A stretch of DNA of 26,096 nt from NCBI GenBank assembly GCA_000969725.1, contig JXSR01S004155.1; one strand, given 5' to 3'. Below, one piece after another: positions 1 to 9,900 of the stretch (position 1 is the stretch's first letter; each line of letters opens with the position of its first letter). The stretch is from Ophiothrix spiculata (taxonomy: Eukaryota > Echinodermata > Ophiuroidea > Amphilepidida > Ophiotrichidae). The position numbers and the translations under genes are program-made. Under the pieces are notes generated by a model. The model was not told the origin of the DNA, did not search any database, and was given only the letters and a program-made list of their open reading frames with translations.

Positions 1-95
1 CAAATTGACGTTATATACATCGGGACGAAACATGAATTTCGGGACGGTAAATGTGTTTGCCCCCCTTGGCTTACATACCTTCGTACGGCCCTGGT
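1..95 (-). repeat. Fragment of dispersed repeat with a G-rich end
   Basis: Read on the minus strand, this stretch has a run of six G followed by CAAACACA, then two similar short motifs (CGTCCCGA and GTCCCGA separated by AAATTCATGTTT). Stretches like TATGTAAGCCAAGGGGGG are, from general knowledge, common at the ends of dispersed repeats in marine invertebrate genomes. It is cut by the window edge. The family cannot be named and no coding potential is seen. Confidence 0.3.
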
Positions 96-354
96 CTATA
101 TCTAATCTTGTCAACATGTTTTGTGCATGAAAAGTCACTCATATTGCTGGTTTGTTTTATATAATTTCCAGAGAAATGTTGTCACTTTTAGCAATACAGA
201 GCAGGGTGTCCCAGAAAAAAACCTTACAATCTTTGCGTGTAATTTTCTTAGGTTTAACTGGCAGTCAGAAAGTATAAAGATTGCATTTTATAGTTCATTA
301 TTATCGTTATTTCATTTCAATCGGTAGTGTAAACCAAAAGTTATGTTTTATCAA

Positions 355-600
355 ATATTTGGGTGGTTTTTTTTGTCTGGTCCAATTTCATGATTTTTGC
401 CCATAAGCCGGGGTGTTTCTGAATGGATTAAAGCTTTGGAAATTATCATATCTGTCTTATTTATCAAATTTGTTCATTTTTGTCACCATGGATAAAATAT
501 AGCATGCACATAATAAATTAGTAAACAAGGATATTACTCAATGAACTTCATTCAAGAGGAATCGTCAAACTGGACCAGAAAAATACACCCAAGTTATAAT
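355..600. repeat. Inverted-repeat element (diverged arms)
   Basis: Bases 355-397 and 562-600 are imperfect reverse complements of each other: both contain TTGGGTG, a T-rich run, CTGGTCCA and TTT(C/G)A(T/C)GATT when read toward the centre. About 165 bp of AT-rich sequence lies between the arms. This is the structure of an old non-autonomous DNA transposon (MITE). The arms are diverged, so exact ends and target duplication are not visible. The sequence between 96 and 355 holds only short ORFs with no recognisable similarity. Confidence 0.4.
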
Positions 601-667
601 ACAATGATAATAAAACTGAGCATAAAGAACTACATCGATAAAGATCAATTTCTCGAACTAAAGGTGA

Positions 668-920
668 AAACATACTATTTTGAGCTATCAAACATTTGGT
701 GCAACAAGTCTTTGTTATTATATTAATTCCAATGCATTTTCTAATCAATAACGGATAATTGGTGTTGAAAATCACCAAGCAAAGAAAATTTGGTAGAGTA
801 TTGATTTTTCATCACCAAGCATCCGTTACTAATAGAAAATACATTGTAACTATATATTAGATTATAAGATGACAAAGACTTGATGCACCAAATGTTTGGT
901 AGCCCATAAGAAGTATGTAT
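668..920. repeat. Imperfect palindromic element
   Basis: The left arm (668-775) folds onto the right arm (802-920). Shared blocks include CAAACATTTGGTGCA (around 689) against its complement near 885-898, AAGTCTTTGT against ACAAAGACTT, and ATTTTCTA..TAACGGAT against ATCCGTTA..TAGAAAAT. Small indels shift the register by about 10 bases. The centre is near 789. It fits a foldback-type MITE of about 250 bp; no transposase fragment is present. Confidence 0.55.
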
Positions 921-1713
921 AATTGACCTTTATGTACAATTCTAAAAATAAAATGAAATAATTCCTGGAATAGTGCCATTGACCGAGTTCAGTAAGTATC
1001 TATTCGGCTATTATCATGATATCTGGGTTCATATCTCAAAGTTTCTAAAATTATAGTATTTGGTCAACATTGCACTGAAATGCAATGATAACATATTGAA
1101 ATGCAATGATAACTAAGAGTAACAAACAATTGTTTTAAAATGTGAGTAAAGTTCGTATTATTGGCAAATTGATAAGCACCGGTAGGTACCATTTGGGGAA
1201 TTCATAATAATTTATTTTTGGACAAATATTAACTTTCTCAATGACTTTATTCAAAAACCTGGATCATTCATTTTTTAATCATAAAATGGCCTGAACAACA
1301 AGTGCATAATTTTTGTCGCCTTATAAGAAAATCAGAACAAAAAGAAACTCATACACAAATCATGTCTTCATGCAAGGCACTCTATAGTTCCGTAAGAAGC
1401 TAAGATGTGTCTGTTGTCACCGAGGGGAGATATGACTTGTTGAATGAGAGACATGCCTTAGTGTCTTAAAATGTATTTTATTGCTCTTATTTTCTCATAT
1501 TGTTGAAGACATGTCTATTTCCAAGAAGCTTCCAAGATATGTCTTAAATATGGCACCTAGACACGATTTTACAGTATATGATTCGATGTGAAGTTCATAC
1601 ATCGGTATGATGTAAAGTCAGTTCAATAATCTCTTGAAAACAGTGAATTCGGTTTTTTACATTAACCGCTGGTACTTCAACAGTAAAATGCTGACAGAAA
1701 GGATCTGGCATTT
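921..1713. other. No gene seen; AT-rich intergenic DNA
   Basis: The only structure noticed is a short direct duplication around 1076-1112, where TGAAATGCAATGATAAC occurs twice. ORFs are short and without recognisable features. Confidence 0.5.
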
Positions 1714-2170
1714 TATGGTGCATTCTAAGGTTTCTGTCGACATGCCTTAAAGCATATCTCGACATGTCGACATGAAATCTCATTTGTCGACAAACCTGGG
1801 CAAGTAAAAGTCCATAAAAAACATATATACAAGACAATGAGTCAAACAGAAAACGTCATTTACACCCGTGTTAAAAGTTATTACGATGGTTCAGATCAAA
1901 AAGGTTACAAAATATCAATTTTATATCATCCATATTGTCGTAAGCAGAAAGAACTAGCACATCACTATACATTATAGGTAAGTCCAGGCCTGTGTAAGTC
2001 TTCGTCTAAAACGGTCATTAAGCTTATCCAAACAATTTAGTTTTTCCCGCAAAAAATAACTTCTTGGTATCAACTTTATGTCTACACATATGACGACGTC
2101 GACAACCAATTAACGCGACATGTCGACACGAAAAAAAAAAAATCTTGACAGAAACCTCAGTGCATTCATA
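1714..2170. repeat. Inverted-repeat element rich in GTCGAC/CGACATGTCG motifs
   Basis: The left end reads GTGCATTCTAAGGTTTCTGTC near 1718-1738. Its near-complement, GACAGAAACCTCAGTGCATTC, is at about 2147-2167. Inside both ends are clustered self-complementary motifs: GTCGAC, CGACATGTCGAC (around 1760) and CGACATGTCGACACG (around 2117). The terminal inverted arrangement with about 400 bp between suggests a MITE. The two minus-strand ORFs here run through these repeats and are not taken as genes. Confidence 0.4.
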
Positions 2171-2302
2171 GTCTAGCGATTTCATCACTGTAATATCGGT
2201 CGATACGCAGTCTTTACACACGCTATGAAAAAGGCGCTTTAAAATTCCAAGACTGCGTATAGCGATGTTGCTGCGATGAAATCGCTGGATTATGAACGCA
2301 CG
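2159..2302. repeat. 144-bp hairpin MITE
   Basis: The left arm 2159-2213 (starting GTGCATTCATAGTC, with AGCGATTTCATC and GATACGCAGTCT inside) is matched by the right arm 2251-2302 (GACTGCGTAT, GATGAAATCGCT, ATGAACGCAC). Most positions pair, with a few transitions, and the loop is about 37 bases. Its left end overlaps the right end of the preceding inverted-repeat element, so the two may share a terminus or be nested. Confidence 0.6.
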
Positions 2303-2384
2303 ATTACTTTCAGTAAACTTTCTTTAATCTATGGTAAACGCAGTGGCGTAGCCCCGGGGGCAGTCCTATTCTGAAGGCGACGCG

Positions 2385-2591
2385 TACACTGTAAAAACAG
2401 CGTTTAGAGTTTAAACACTTTTCTAAACACCATTTTGCACCACGTTTAACACTGTCAAATCTCTAAACATGAGATGTCAGATCTCTAAACACACATGTCA
2501 AATCTCTAAACATGATGTGTTTAATTTCTAAACACATGGTCATCTAAACACTACCTCGCACCACGTTTCTAAACACCGTTTTTGCAGTGTT
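2385..2591. repeat. MITE with CACTGTAAAAAC termini
   Basis: The left terminus CACTGTAAAAACAGCGTTTAGA (2387 on) matches the complement of the right terminus, CACTGCAAAAACGGTGTTTAGA (ending 2589). The interior is built of repeated TCTAAACA / TTTCTAAACAC motifs in both directions. A TA precedes the left end; TT follows the right, so a TA target duplication is only half preserved. Termini beginning CACTG recur in the element at 18834-19112, which suggests one superfamily. Confidence 0.6.
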
Positions 2592-2609
2592 TGTAAGGGT
2601 CAAAAGACA

Positions 2610-2720
2610 TTTTACAATTGCATGTGCTCTCACCCAAAGACCCAATAATTTTTTATATTTTTCTCTCACCGAATGCCAATTTTCGCTCATCGAATGCCAA
2701 AAAACAGGCTCTCATTAAAA
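2610..2720. repeat. Dispersed repeat fragment (CTCTCACC..AAAGACCC type)
   Basis: The stretch has alternating CTCTCACC/GCTCATC and AAAGACCCA/GAATGCCAA phrases separated by T-rich runs. The same phrases recur at about 24910-25020 (GCTCTCACC, CAATGACCCA, AAAGACC), so this is a dispersed family with at least two copies in the window. No ORF of note. 2721-2970 is AT-rich with nothing recognised. Confidence 0.4.
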
Positions 2721-2970
2721 TTACCCCTCCTTTATAAATCAATAATTTAAACATATATTTAAGTTTCTAAAGAATTGTTGAATTTTAAAAATCCAATATT
2801 CCAGTTGAAAGTAAAAGACATTTTGCCAATATTGGTTTTTATTAGGTATGTTATTATTTGCACTTTAATTATTGGCAAGTGTTTTGATTTAATTTACTTA
2901 TGTGATTGTTGAAACTCCCTCTTACTTTCTTTTCAGAACTCTTTATGAATTGTTTGCTACCATTTTGAAG

Positions 2971-3101
2971 GTAAGAACATCTTCTATCCATTGACACCAA
3001 AATGAGTACCATCGAATATGAAATGGCGTCACAGTGATGTCATTAAGTGAGTGCACTTTCGAAAACTTGGATAAAAAAGAAAAGAAAAACATACATATTA
3101 C
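2971..3101. repeat. Fragment related to the interior of the element at 20794-21361
   Basis: TCCATTGACACCAAAAT followed by GGCGTCACAGTGATGTCATTA parallels TCCATTGATACCAAAAT followed by GACGTCACTGTGACGTCATAA at about 20937-20993. The two regions are therefore probably copies of one repeat family. This copy ends next to the left terminus of the foldback element. Confidence 0.4.
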
Positions 3102-3103
3102 GT

Positions 3104-5794
3104 AGGGGGCACGAACCCAAATTTAGTGTAAACTTGACACGGCGGATTGTCAAGATGTGTCCTATCTAGAAGTGTTCTATGGACCTAAAGCAACATCCCT
3201 AGGTAGGACACATAAATCAATCAGCTGCACGGGGGTAGAAATCCAAGATGGCCGCCAAAATTCCCGCCAAAATATTATATTTTCATTATAATGGCATAAA
3301 AGTATCCTATAAAACACTTTATGTTCAAAATTATTATTGGGAAACGGCTTCTGGAGCTATGACAAACACATTAGACTCCAAATTATGTCATATGCATATT
3401 TCAAATTCAAAATGGCCGCCAAGATGGTCGCCAAAATAACTGATTTTCTTTAATATTGACCAAAACAGCTTTTAAAGTGCCTGATATCATAAATAACCAA
3501 CAGGAAATAACAGTAAGCAAATGGTAAGGGTTACAACAAGATCATTGGCTACCTAATTCTGTTGTTAACCTGTATAAAATTCAAAATGGCGCCTGTCTTT
3601 AGATTCAGAATGGCCGCCAAAATGTGTTTTTATGCGCAAAGATGGGTTAGAGGCACTTAAAAACAGTATCAAAAACACCAAATGTTCAAAATATTCGATG
3701 GAAAATGTCTTTTCGGGTAACAATAGTAGCATTTCTTCTGAAATAAGGGTGTTAACATGTTTCTAATCTGATATCGAGTCTGTTTAGAGATCCAAAATGG
3801 CCTCAAAAATATGCTTTTATGTGTAAAATAGGGTTATAGGCATTTCCAAACGGTATCAAAAACACCAAATGTTCAAAATAATCAATGGAAAATGGCTTTG
3901 TAAGTAAAATATAGGAGCATTTTTTACCAAATAAGGATGTTAGCATGTTTTGCATTCAATAAAGAGCCTGTACTGAGATCCAAAGTGGCCGACAAAATAT
4001 AATTTATGATGCCTAAAAATGGGTTAAAGTGACTTTAAAACTATATCAAAAACACCAAAATTAATGTTCAAAGTATCTGATGGAAATGGCTTTTAGGATA
4101 ACAATAAGAATATTTCTGCTCAAATAAGGGTTTACCATGTTCCATATCCAATATAGAGCCGTAACTGAGATTCAAAATGGCCGTTGAAATACGATTTTAG
4201 GCTCAAAACTCGGTTAAGATTACTTTGAAACGGTATCGAAAACATCAAATGTACAAAATAATAGATGGTAAATGACTTTAATGGTAACGATGTGAACATT
4301 TCTTCCTATGGTATGCTGTTTGCATGCTTAAAATCTATGATGGAGTCTATACTGTGAATCAAAGTGGTCGCCAAAGTACAATTTTATGCAAGAAACTGGA
4401 TATAAACGACTTTGTAACATTACAAAATTGGATTATCACGTGCTGACAACCTTTGGGTACAAATACTCCCATAGTTACTCACAAAGCCAGTTTCTCGATT
4501 CTTTTGAAAATTTGGTGTTTTATGGTTTCAAAGTCACTTTAACTCGTTTTTAAGCATAAAATTGTATTTTGGTGGCCAGAATAGGCACCATATTGGATTT
4601 GAAACATGCTAACATCCTTTTTTGAGAATTAATGCTATCATGATACCCTCAAAGCCATTTTCCATCGAATATTTTGAACATAGTATTTTTGTTACTGTTT
4701 TGAAGTGTCTATAACCTATTTTTGCACATAAAAATGCAGCGGCCATTTTGGACCTCTAAACAAGCTCCATGTTGAATTTAAAGCATGCTAACACCCTTAT
4801 TTGGAAAGAAATGATCTTATTTTTACCCTCAGCTCAAAGCCATTTCCATCGGATATTTTGAACATTTGGTGTTTCTGATACTGTTTTTTAAAGTGCATCT
4901 GTTTTTGATACTGTTTTGAAGTGTCTCTAACCCATTTTTGCAAAATGCAGCAGCCATTTTGGATCTCTAAACAAGCTCCATGTTGAATGTAAAGTATGCT
5001 AACACCCTTATTTGGAAAGAAATGATCTTATTTTTACCCTCAAAGCCATTTTCCATCGCTTATTTTGAACATTTGGTGATTTTGACATAGATTAAAAGCA
5101 TATTTAACCCATTTTCCCCCTAAAATCGTATTTTGGCAGCCATTTTGGATCTCTAAACAGGCTCCATATCGGATTTGAAACATGCTGACACCCTTAAAAA
5201 AGAAGGAATGCTACCCTCAAAGCCATTTTCCATCTTCCATCAAATATTTTGAACATTTGTTGTTTTTGATACTGTTTTGAAGTTGCCTTTGCGCATAAAA
5301 AGGCATTTTGGAGGCCATTTTGAATCTCAGAACAGGCGCCATTTTAATTTTGATACAAGCTTACAATATAATTAGGGGCAAATGATCTTGTTGGAACCCT
5401 TAATGTTATTTCCTGTTGAGTATGTTTGTATGATATCAGACAGTTTAAAGGCTGTTTTGGTTGATTTTGATGAAAATCGGTTATTTTAGGCGGCCATTTT
5501 GAATTTGAAATATGCCTATGACATAACTTGGAGTCAAATGTATTTGTTATAGCTCCAGAAGCCATTTCCAAATAATAATTTTGAACATAAAGTGTATAAC
5601 AAGATACTTTTATGCCATTATGATGAAAATATAGTATTTTGGCGGGAATTTTGGTGGCCATCTTGGATTTCTACCCCTGTGCAGTTGATTTATTTATGTG
5701 TCCTACCTAGGGATATTGCTTTAGGTCCATAGGACACTTTTAGATAGGACACGTCTTGACAATCCGCCGTGTCAGGTATACCCCCGTGCCCCCT
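3104..5794. mobile_element. 2.7-kb foldback element with long inverted arms made of tandem units
   Basis: The termini are inverted: AGGGGGCACG at 3104-3113 and CGTGCCCCCT at 5785-5794. The next about 330 bp of each arm match with few differences, including CTTGACACGGCGGATTGTCA on the left against TGACAATCCGCCGTGTCA on the right. Deeper in, each arm consists of degenerate tandem units of about 186-208 bp. Each unit carries CAAAATGGCCGCCAAAAT-like, ATCAAAAACACCAAATGTTC and AATGGCTTT phrases. Unit starts on the left are near 3610, 3796, 3985, 4176 and 4362; on the right the units run in the opposite sense. The symmetry centre is near 4449. Two right-arm units (4741-4860 and 4948-5068) are almost identical, so amplification was recent. 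No transposase is encoded; this is the organisation of foldback (FB/TU-like) transposons. No clear target duplication is seen. Confidence 0.75.
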
Positions 5795-5807
5795 GGGTAT
5801 ATGTGGA

Positions 5808-5948
5808 CCGCCGCGGCAAAAGGGTGCAGTTGTCGGCTCGTACATGTTGCTCCTTGTAGCATATCTGATGTATGCTATTTGTATGCATCAGATATGCTAC
5901 AATGAGCAACATGTAGGAGCCGACAACTGCACCCTTTTGCCGCGGCGG
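5808..5948. repeat. Near-perfect 141-bp hairpin
   Basis: Arms of about 63 bp pair almost perfectly around a 15-base loop (5871-5885). The ends read CCGCCGCGGCAAAAGGGTGC and its complement. Inner blocks include CAGTTGTCGGCTC / GAGCCGACAACTG and GCATATCTGATG / CATCAGATATGC. The near-identity implies a young MITE or ongoing arm homogenisation. It starts only 14 bp from the foldback element's right terminus. The plus-strand ORF crossing it (5769-6062) is a consequence of the palindrome and is not called as a gene. Confidence 0.75.
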
Positions 5949-6243
5949 GACACAATTCTAAATTTTTTGGTTATAAAATCCTACACCCCCTCTATCAATG
6001 CCTATGATGAGCCATCTCACGCATACAACTCAGTTAAAGTTCACATTTTTTTTTTTCATTAAAAGGTGCGTAAACGTTAAAGAAATGAAAACATATTAAG
6101 TGTTTGGCTCAGCAAACTAACTTTTTTCAATATCCAAGGTATTGAGAAATGTTATCACTGTTATTCGGCTGTTTAAATCTCAGCTGTGTTAGATTAGTTG
6201 TTTAAAACTGTTCGTGTTTTCAGCCCTGTGTAATCATTTACGA

Positions 6244-6468
6244 GTTGTGTAAAATGTTGGTTGCTTAAGTCAGAATTACTGCCAAATTAAAAGTCTACTC
6301 AACAGCTGTGTAAAAATTTAAATCATGTGATGCAAGAATTACCACGAAATTGACAGTTTACACAACAGTTGTGTAAAAATCAAATTATGTGACATAATAA
6401 TTACCGCCAAATTGAAGTTTACACAACAGTTGCGTAAAATATCAAGTCATGTGACGTAAACAGCTAAT
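6244..6468 (+). repeat. 61-63 bp tandem repeat, about 3.6 copies, upstream of the SecA-like gene
   Basis: Units begin G(T/C)TG(T/C)GTAAAA at 6244, 6305, 6368 and 6429 (spacings 61, 63, 61). Each contains a TTACCGCCAAATTGA-like stretch and ends with GTTTACACAACA. Two of the units contain TCATGTGA, which is an E-box/M-box-type core; a third has TTATGTGA. The array ends about 500 bp before the start codon. A promoter role is conjecture. Confidence 0.65.
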
Positions 6469-6962
6469 GATCGCAGAGCATGTAACAACGTAATTTACAT
6501 AATCCAAGATGGCAGTTTTTGAGAACTGCACGATCAAGGAGCAACGGAGAATTTTATGAAACAAGATTCGAATTATTCTCTGTTCATGCAAATGTTTGCT
6601 TGGCATAATCTGGAAGCAATTATATTGATCTGTGCTTGTTTGAAATGAATAAACTTAAAACTTATAAGCTTACTGTATTGCTGTAAGCCGTGCAGTTAAG
6701 CTTATAGTTTGATCGGCAAACAATGCTCACTAAATGCTGTTTAAAAAGCTTGAAAAGACTATTTTAATCCCGTGAATTTAGAGCCTTAATAATCAAATGA
6801 AATTGAAATCATTGTCATCTTATATTGCTATTGTTTTCGTCATTCGTTTCAGATATCCTGGAAATCCCCTGCTGGAAATTCGGAATGAAGAAAGCATTCG
6901 CTGAAGGGTCAAAGCATATTATACACAAACTCAGGCCAATGTTTTATTAGAATTTATTCATC
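6469..6962 (+). promoter_or_regulatory. 5' flank and possible 5'UTR with a leader intron
   Basis: A plausible splice donor (GCT|GTAAGC, intron from 6683) and a pyrimidine-rich acceptor (TTTTCGTCATTCGTTTCAG, ending 6852) would define a 170-nt leader intron. The coding exon would then start at 6853. CCAAGATGGC at about 6508 resembles a YY1-type initiator-proximal motif. No TATA box is convincing. An in-frame TAG at 6948-6950 closes the reading frame just upstream of the ATG at 6963, so translation cannot start earlier in this exon. The splice sites are predicted by eye only. Confidence 0.3.
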
Positions 6963-9900
6963 ATGGATTCAGGCAGGTCAGGGAGAATAGTTAATGAACA
7001 CCAAAAATCGTATCGCAAACTGTGCATCAGCACAATTAAAATGATTACAAGTACCAGCTTGACCATGTTGATGGTTATTATTTTGGCAATGGTGTTTACA
7101 TTTATTTGGGAACGTTTCATTATTTCATTACTCCTATGTGTAGTATGTGGGCTTAGCTTTGTTTTTCTGTTGAACAACAGGGTCAGCTTTCGTCACACAT
7201 ATCCGCTGTTGGTTTATGCCATACGGAATTATATTAATGGTTTGAGGTATGATCTCCAAATAACGTATATTCGAGTTGACATCATATTGAAGAGCTTAAT
7301 GATATTTTGTGTGATTATAATTGGTTTAGCCTTCCTTGATTTCACTTTGGTTTCTATCAACGTCTCTGCCAGCCTTCTTAAAACTATCATTTCTCTCTCT
7401 GTCTCCGTCACCTTTCTTTATACCTATTATATCTTTTCGGTGCAAAATAGAAGTTACATGAAGTTGAAAGATGTAGAAATTCTAAAAAACGTACTATCAA
7501 AACTTTCTCTCTTATCAGGGTTGATTACAGAATACAATAATCATAAGCTTCTTTCGTCTATATGTTGGAATGAACTCAAGCAAAAGCAAAACATTGTTAT
7601 TCTGTCAAGTATGGCCGAGCTTCCGTATCATCTTAATATTGGCCTACACAAAATTACAGCCTATATCATATTTAAAGACGATCAATATTTGACAGTAATA
7701 GCAAACCATCTTTTGAAGCGTTTATACTTTATTCATACGGGTTCACAATCAAATGGGTTTAAGCAATATCCAAATCTGTCCGTTACCTTCACGACTGCCT
7801 TTCACACGCATGAGATTACTGATGTTTTCTGTTCCACACAAGACGGATGTAATTCTTTGGCTCAGGCATATATCAACGCTCGCGTGTTTTCCTGGGGCAT
7901 GAGAACATTGGACTCAAGATCAAAAGTTGATCAATTCCTCGAGAAAGTCAGCCAACACCCAATATTATTCAAAGAAAATGCAGCTCAAATGTATTTGTAC
8001 TCTGATTTCGTAAATTTCAGTGAAAAGAAGCAAATGGTTAAAGATATAGTTGGTGAATTGATTAGAAGAGGAAAGACAATCCTTACTGTTGAGAAAATGC
8101 TAACAACTGAAGGACTTTGCAAATATCGTCATGAAAAAGCTTTTATCAAGGAACATTATATAAAACACTGTTTAAAACAATATCTTACCGAAATAGAAGA
8201 TCTTTTCAATTGTCAAGACCCGTTAAATCTAGCATCAACATTAAAAAACATAAAAGACTTCAGTGATTTGCGCTGCAAACCATTTAAGGATGTTCAAAGT
8301 TATATACTAGTTGAAGGATGCGAAAGAGACATAAGCGAGTGTAGGAAACGACGTTTTGTTGAAAAATTATTGAGAAATTGTTGGGATATTTTATCAGAGA
8401 AATGTGTCATACTTCAGCGGGAAGCTTCGTTTATTGACGAGTTAGTCAAATGCATAAAGGAGAGTTTCGAAAAAAACGAAGATTTTTTCTCAAAGTTTGA
8501 TATATCAATAGCAGCACATTCATCGACCGAGAATACTTTAAAACAAATTCTTGATAAGTTAAAAGGTGAAAGTGAAAAAACGCATTCCACTACGCAAACT
8601 ATTGTCAACAAATCAGAATCGTTCGATGCCCTTAACGAAATTGCTCTTCATTTGCACGGACGTCCCCATAGTACACTTTTCCTGCAGAGTTTTGAGCAGG
8701 TAGTCAATGATGTAAAGGAAAGAGCAAAAGTGACAATTGCCACTGTCAACAATGAAACTTATATATCTTTTAGAAAGAGTTATGCCCATTTGAATGACGC
8801 AATTAAGGAAATCATGGACGAGATCAATAATCAACAGAAATCATTGGACGACATTAATGAGATCAGAATATTTGCAAACGAACTTTTGATAGCGAATGAC
8901 AGTTTTCACTGGTACGGAACAAACGTGGTCATTGCATCAAAAAAACTTTATATAGCAGAAGGACAGAGTTGCGTTTGGAATGTATCTGGAAGATCTGCAT
9001 CAAATCACCAGCACAAAAAAGCGCCGGATGGGAAACAATCTGGAGACAATGGCTCAGCAGGAGAGCACGGATGTCACGGACAAAGTAGTGGTAATATTTT
9101 GATAATAACTGACCACATTGTTAATGCAGAGAACCTGACAATAGTATCCAATGGGGGCGACGGTAGTGACGGACAACACGGAGGGGACGGGCGGGATGGA
9201 GAAGATGGAAAGGACGGGTTTGGACTTGATCGTGAAACATTCAAATCGAGATATCCTGATCCTGCCGTCTTTCTTAATCCATTAAACACAACTAGTGAAC
9301 GAACGATGAAAGAATCTCGTAAAAATGCAAAGAGGGTGATTATGTCAATAAAATATGATAACCATTATGGCGAGTATTGTGAACTCGAAACCAATGATGA
9401 CAACAATGTGAAAATGGCAGTTTTTGCTGGTAGATGTACACAATCATATTGTTTTCACAAAGGAGCCAAAGGCGGAAAAGCTAAAAAAGGGGGTGATGGA
9501 GGAAGTGGAGGAAAAGCAGGTCTAGGTGGATATTCCGGAGTTATTCAATTTGTAGGTTTCACCTCTGGAAAAGAGTGTGGATTTAATAAAATTGTTCAAA
9601 GGGGTTTAAACGGCAGTGATGGCAATGAAGGAAGAAGCGGAAATGGAGGAAATGGAGGGAAAAATGGAAAGAAAGGAATGGATAATGCGCGAATCACGGA
9701 ATATGCTAAAACACAAACACAGTGGTTTCACGGTCACCTTGAAGTGAAGTACCATGACACCTGGAATAATAAACATTATTACGCATGGTGTCCGAAGCAT
9801 GAAAAATACGCAAGAATACATAAAGTTTCACCTCCTCGTCATCCGGGACTTGCAGAAAGAGGTTCTGATGGAGCCAACACAAAATCTATTTCAGGAGAGA

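Noticed and set aside
1595-2221. Minus-strand ORFs with repeated CRxxHV-like patterns
   Set aside because: The repeated residues come from clustered GTCGAC/CGACATG DNA motifs in an inverted-repeat element.
3248-5661. Two ORFs in opposite orientation (3248-3439 plus, 5344-5661 minus) with very similar peptides, suggesting a conserved small protein
   Set aside because: They are the two arms of the foldback element, so similarity is expected. Differences between arms change amino acids freely and one copy is cut by a stop, with no sign of selection on the protein.
5769-6062. 97-aa plus-strand ORF
   Set aside because: It spans the foldback end and the perfect hairpin; its apparent symmetry comes from the palindrome.
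6244-6468. CRISPR array
   Set aside because: The units are whole tandem repeats with no separate unique spacers, in a eukaryotic context.
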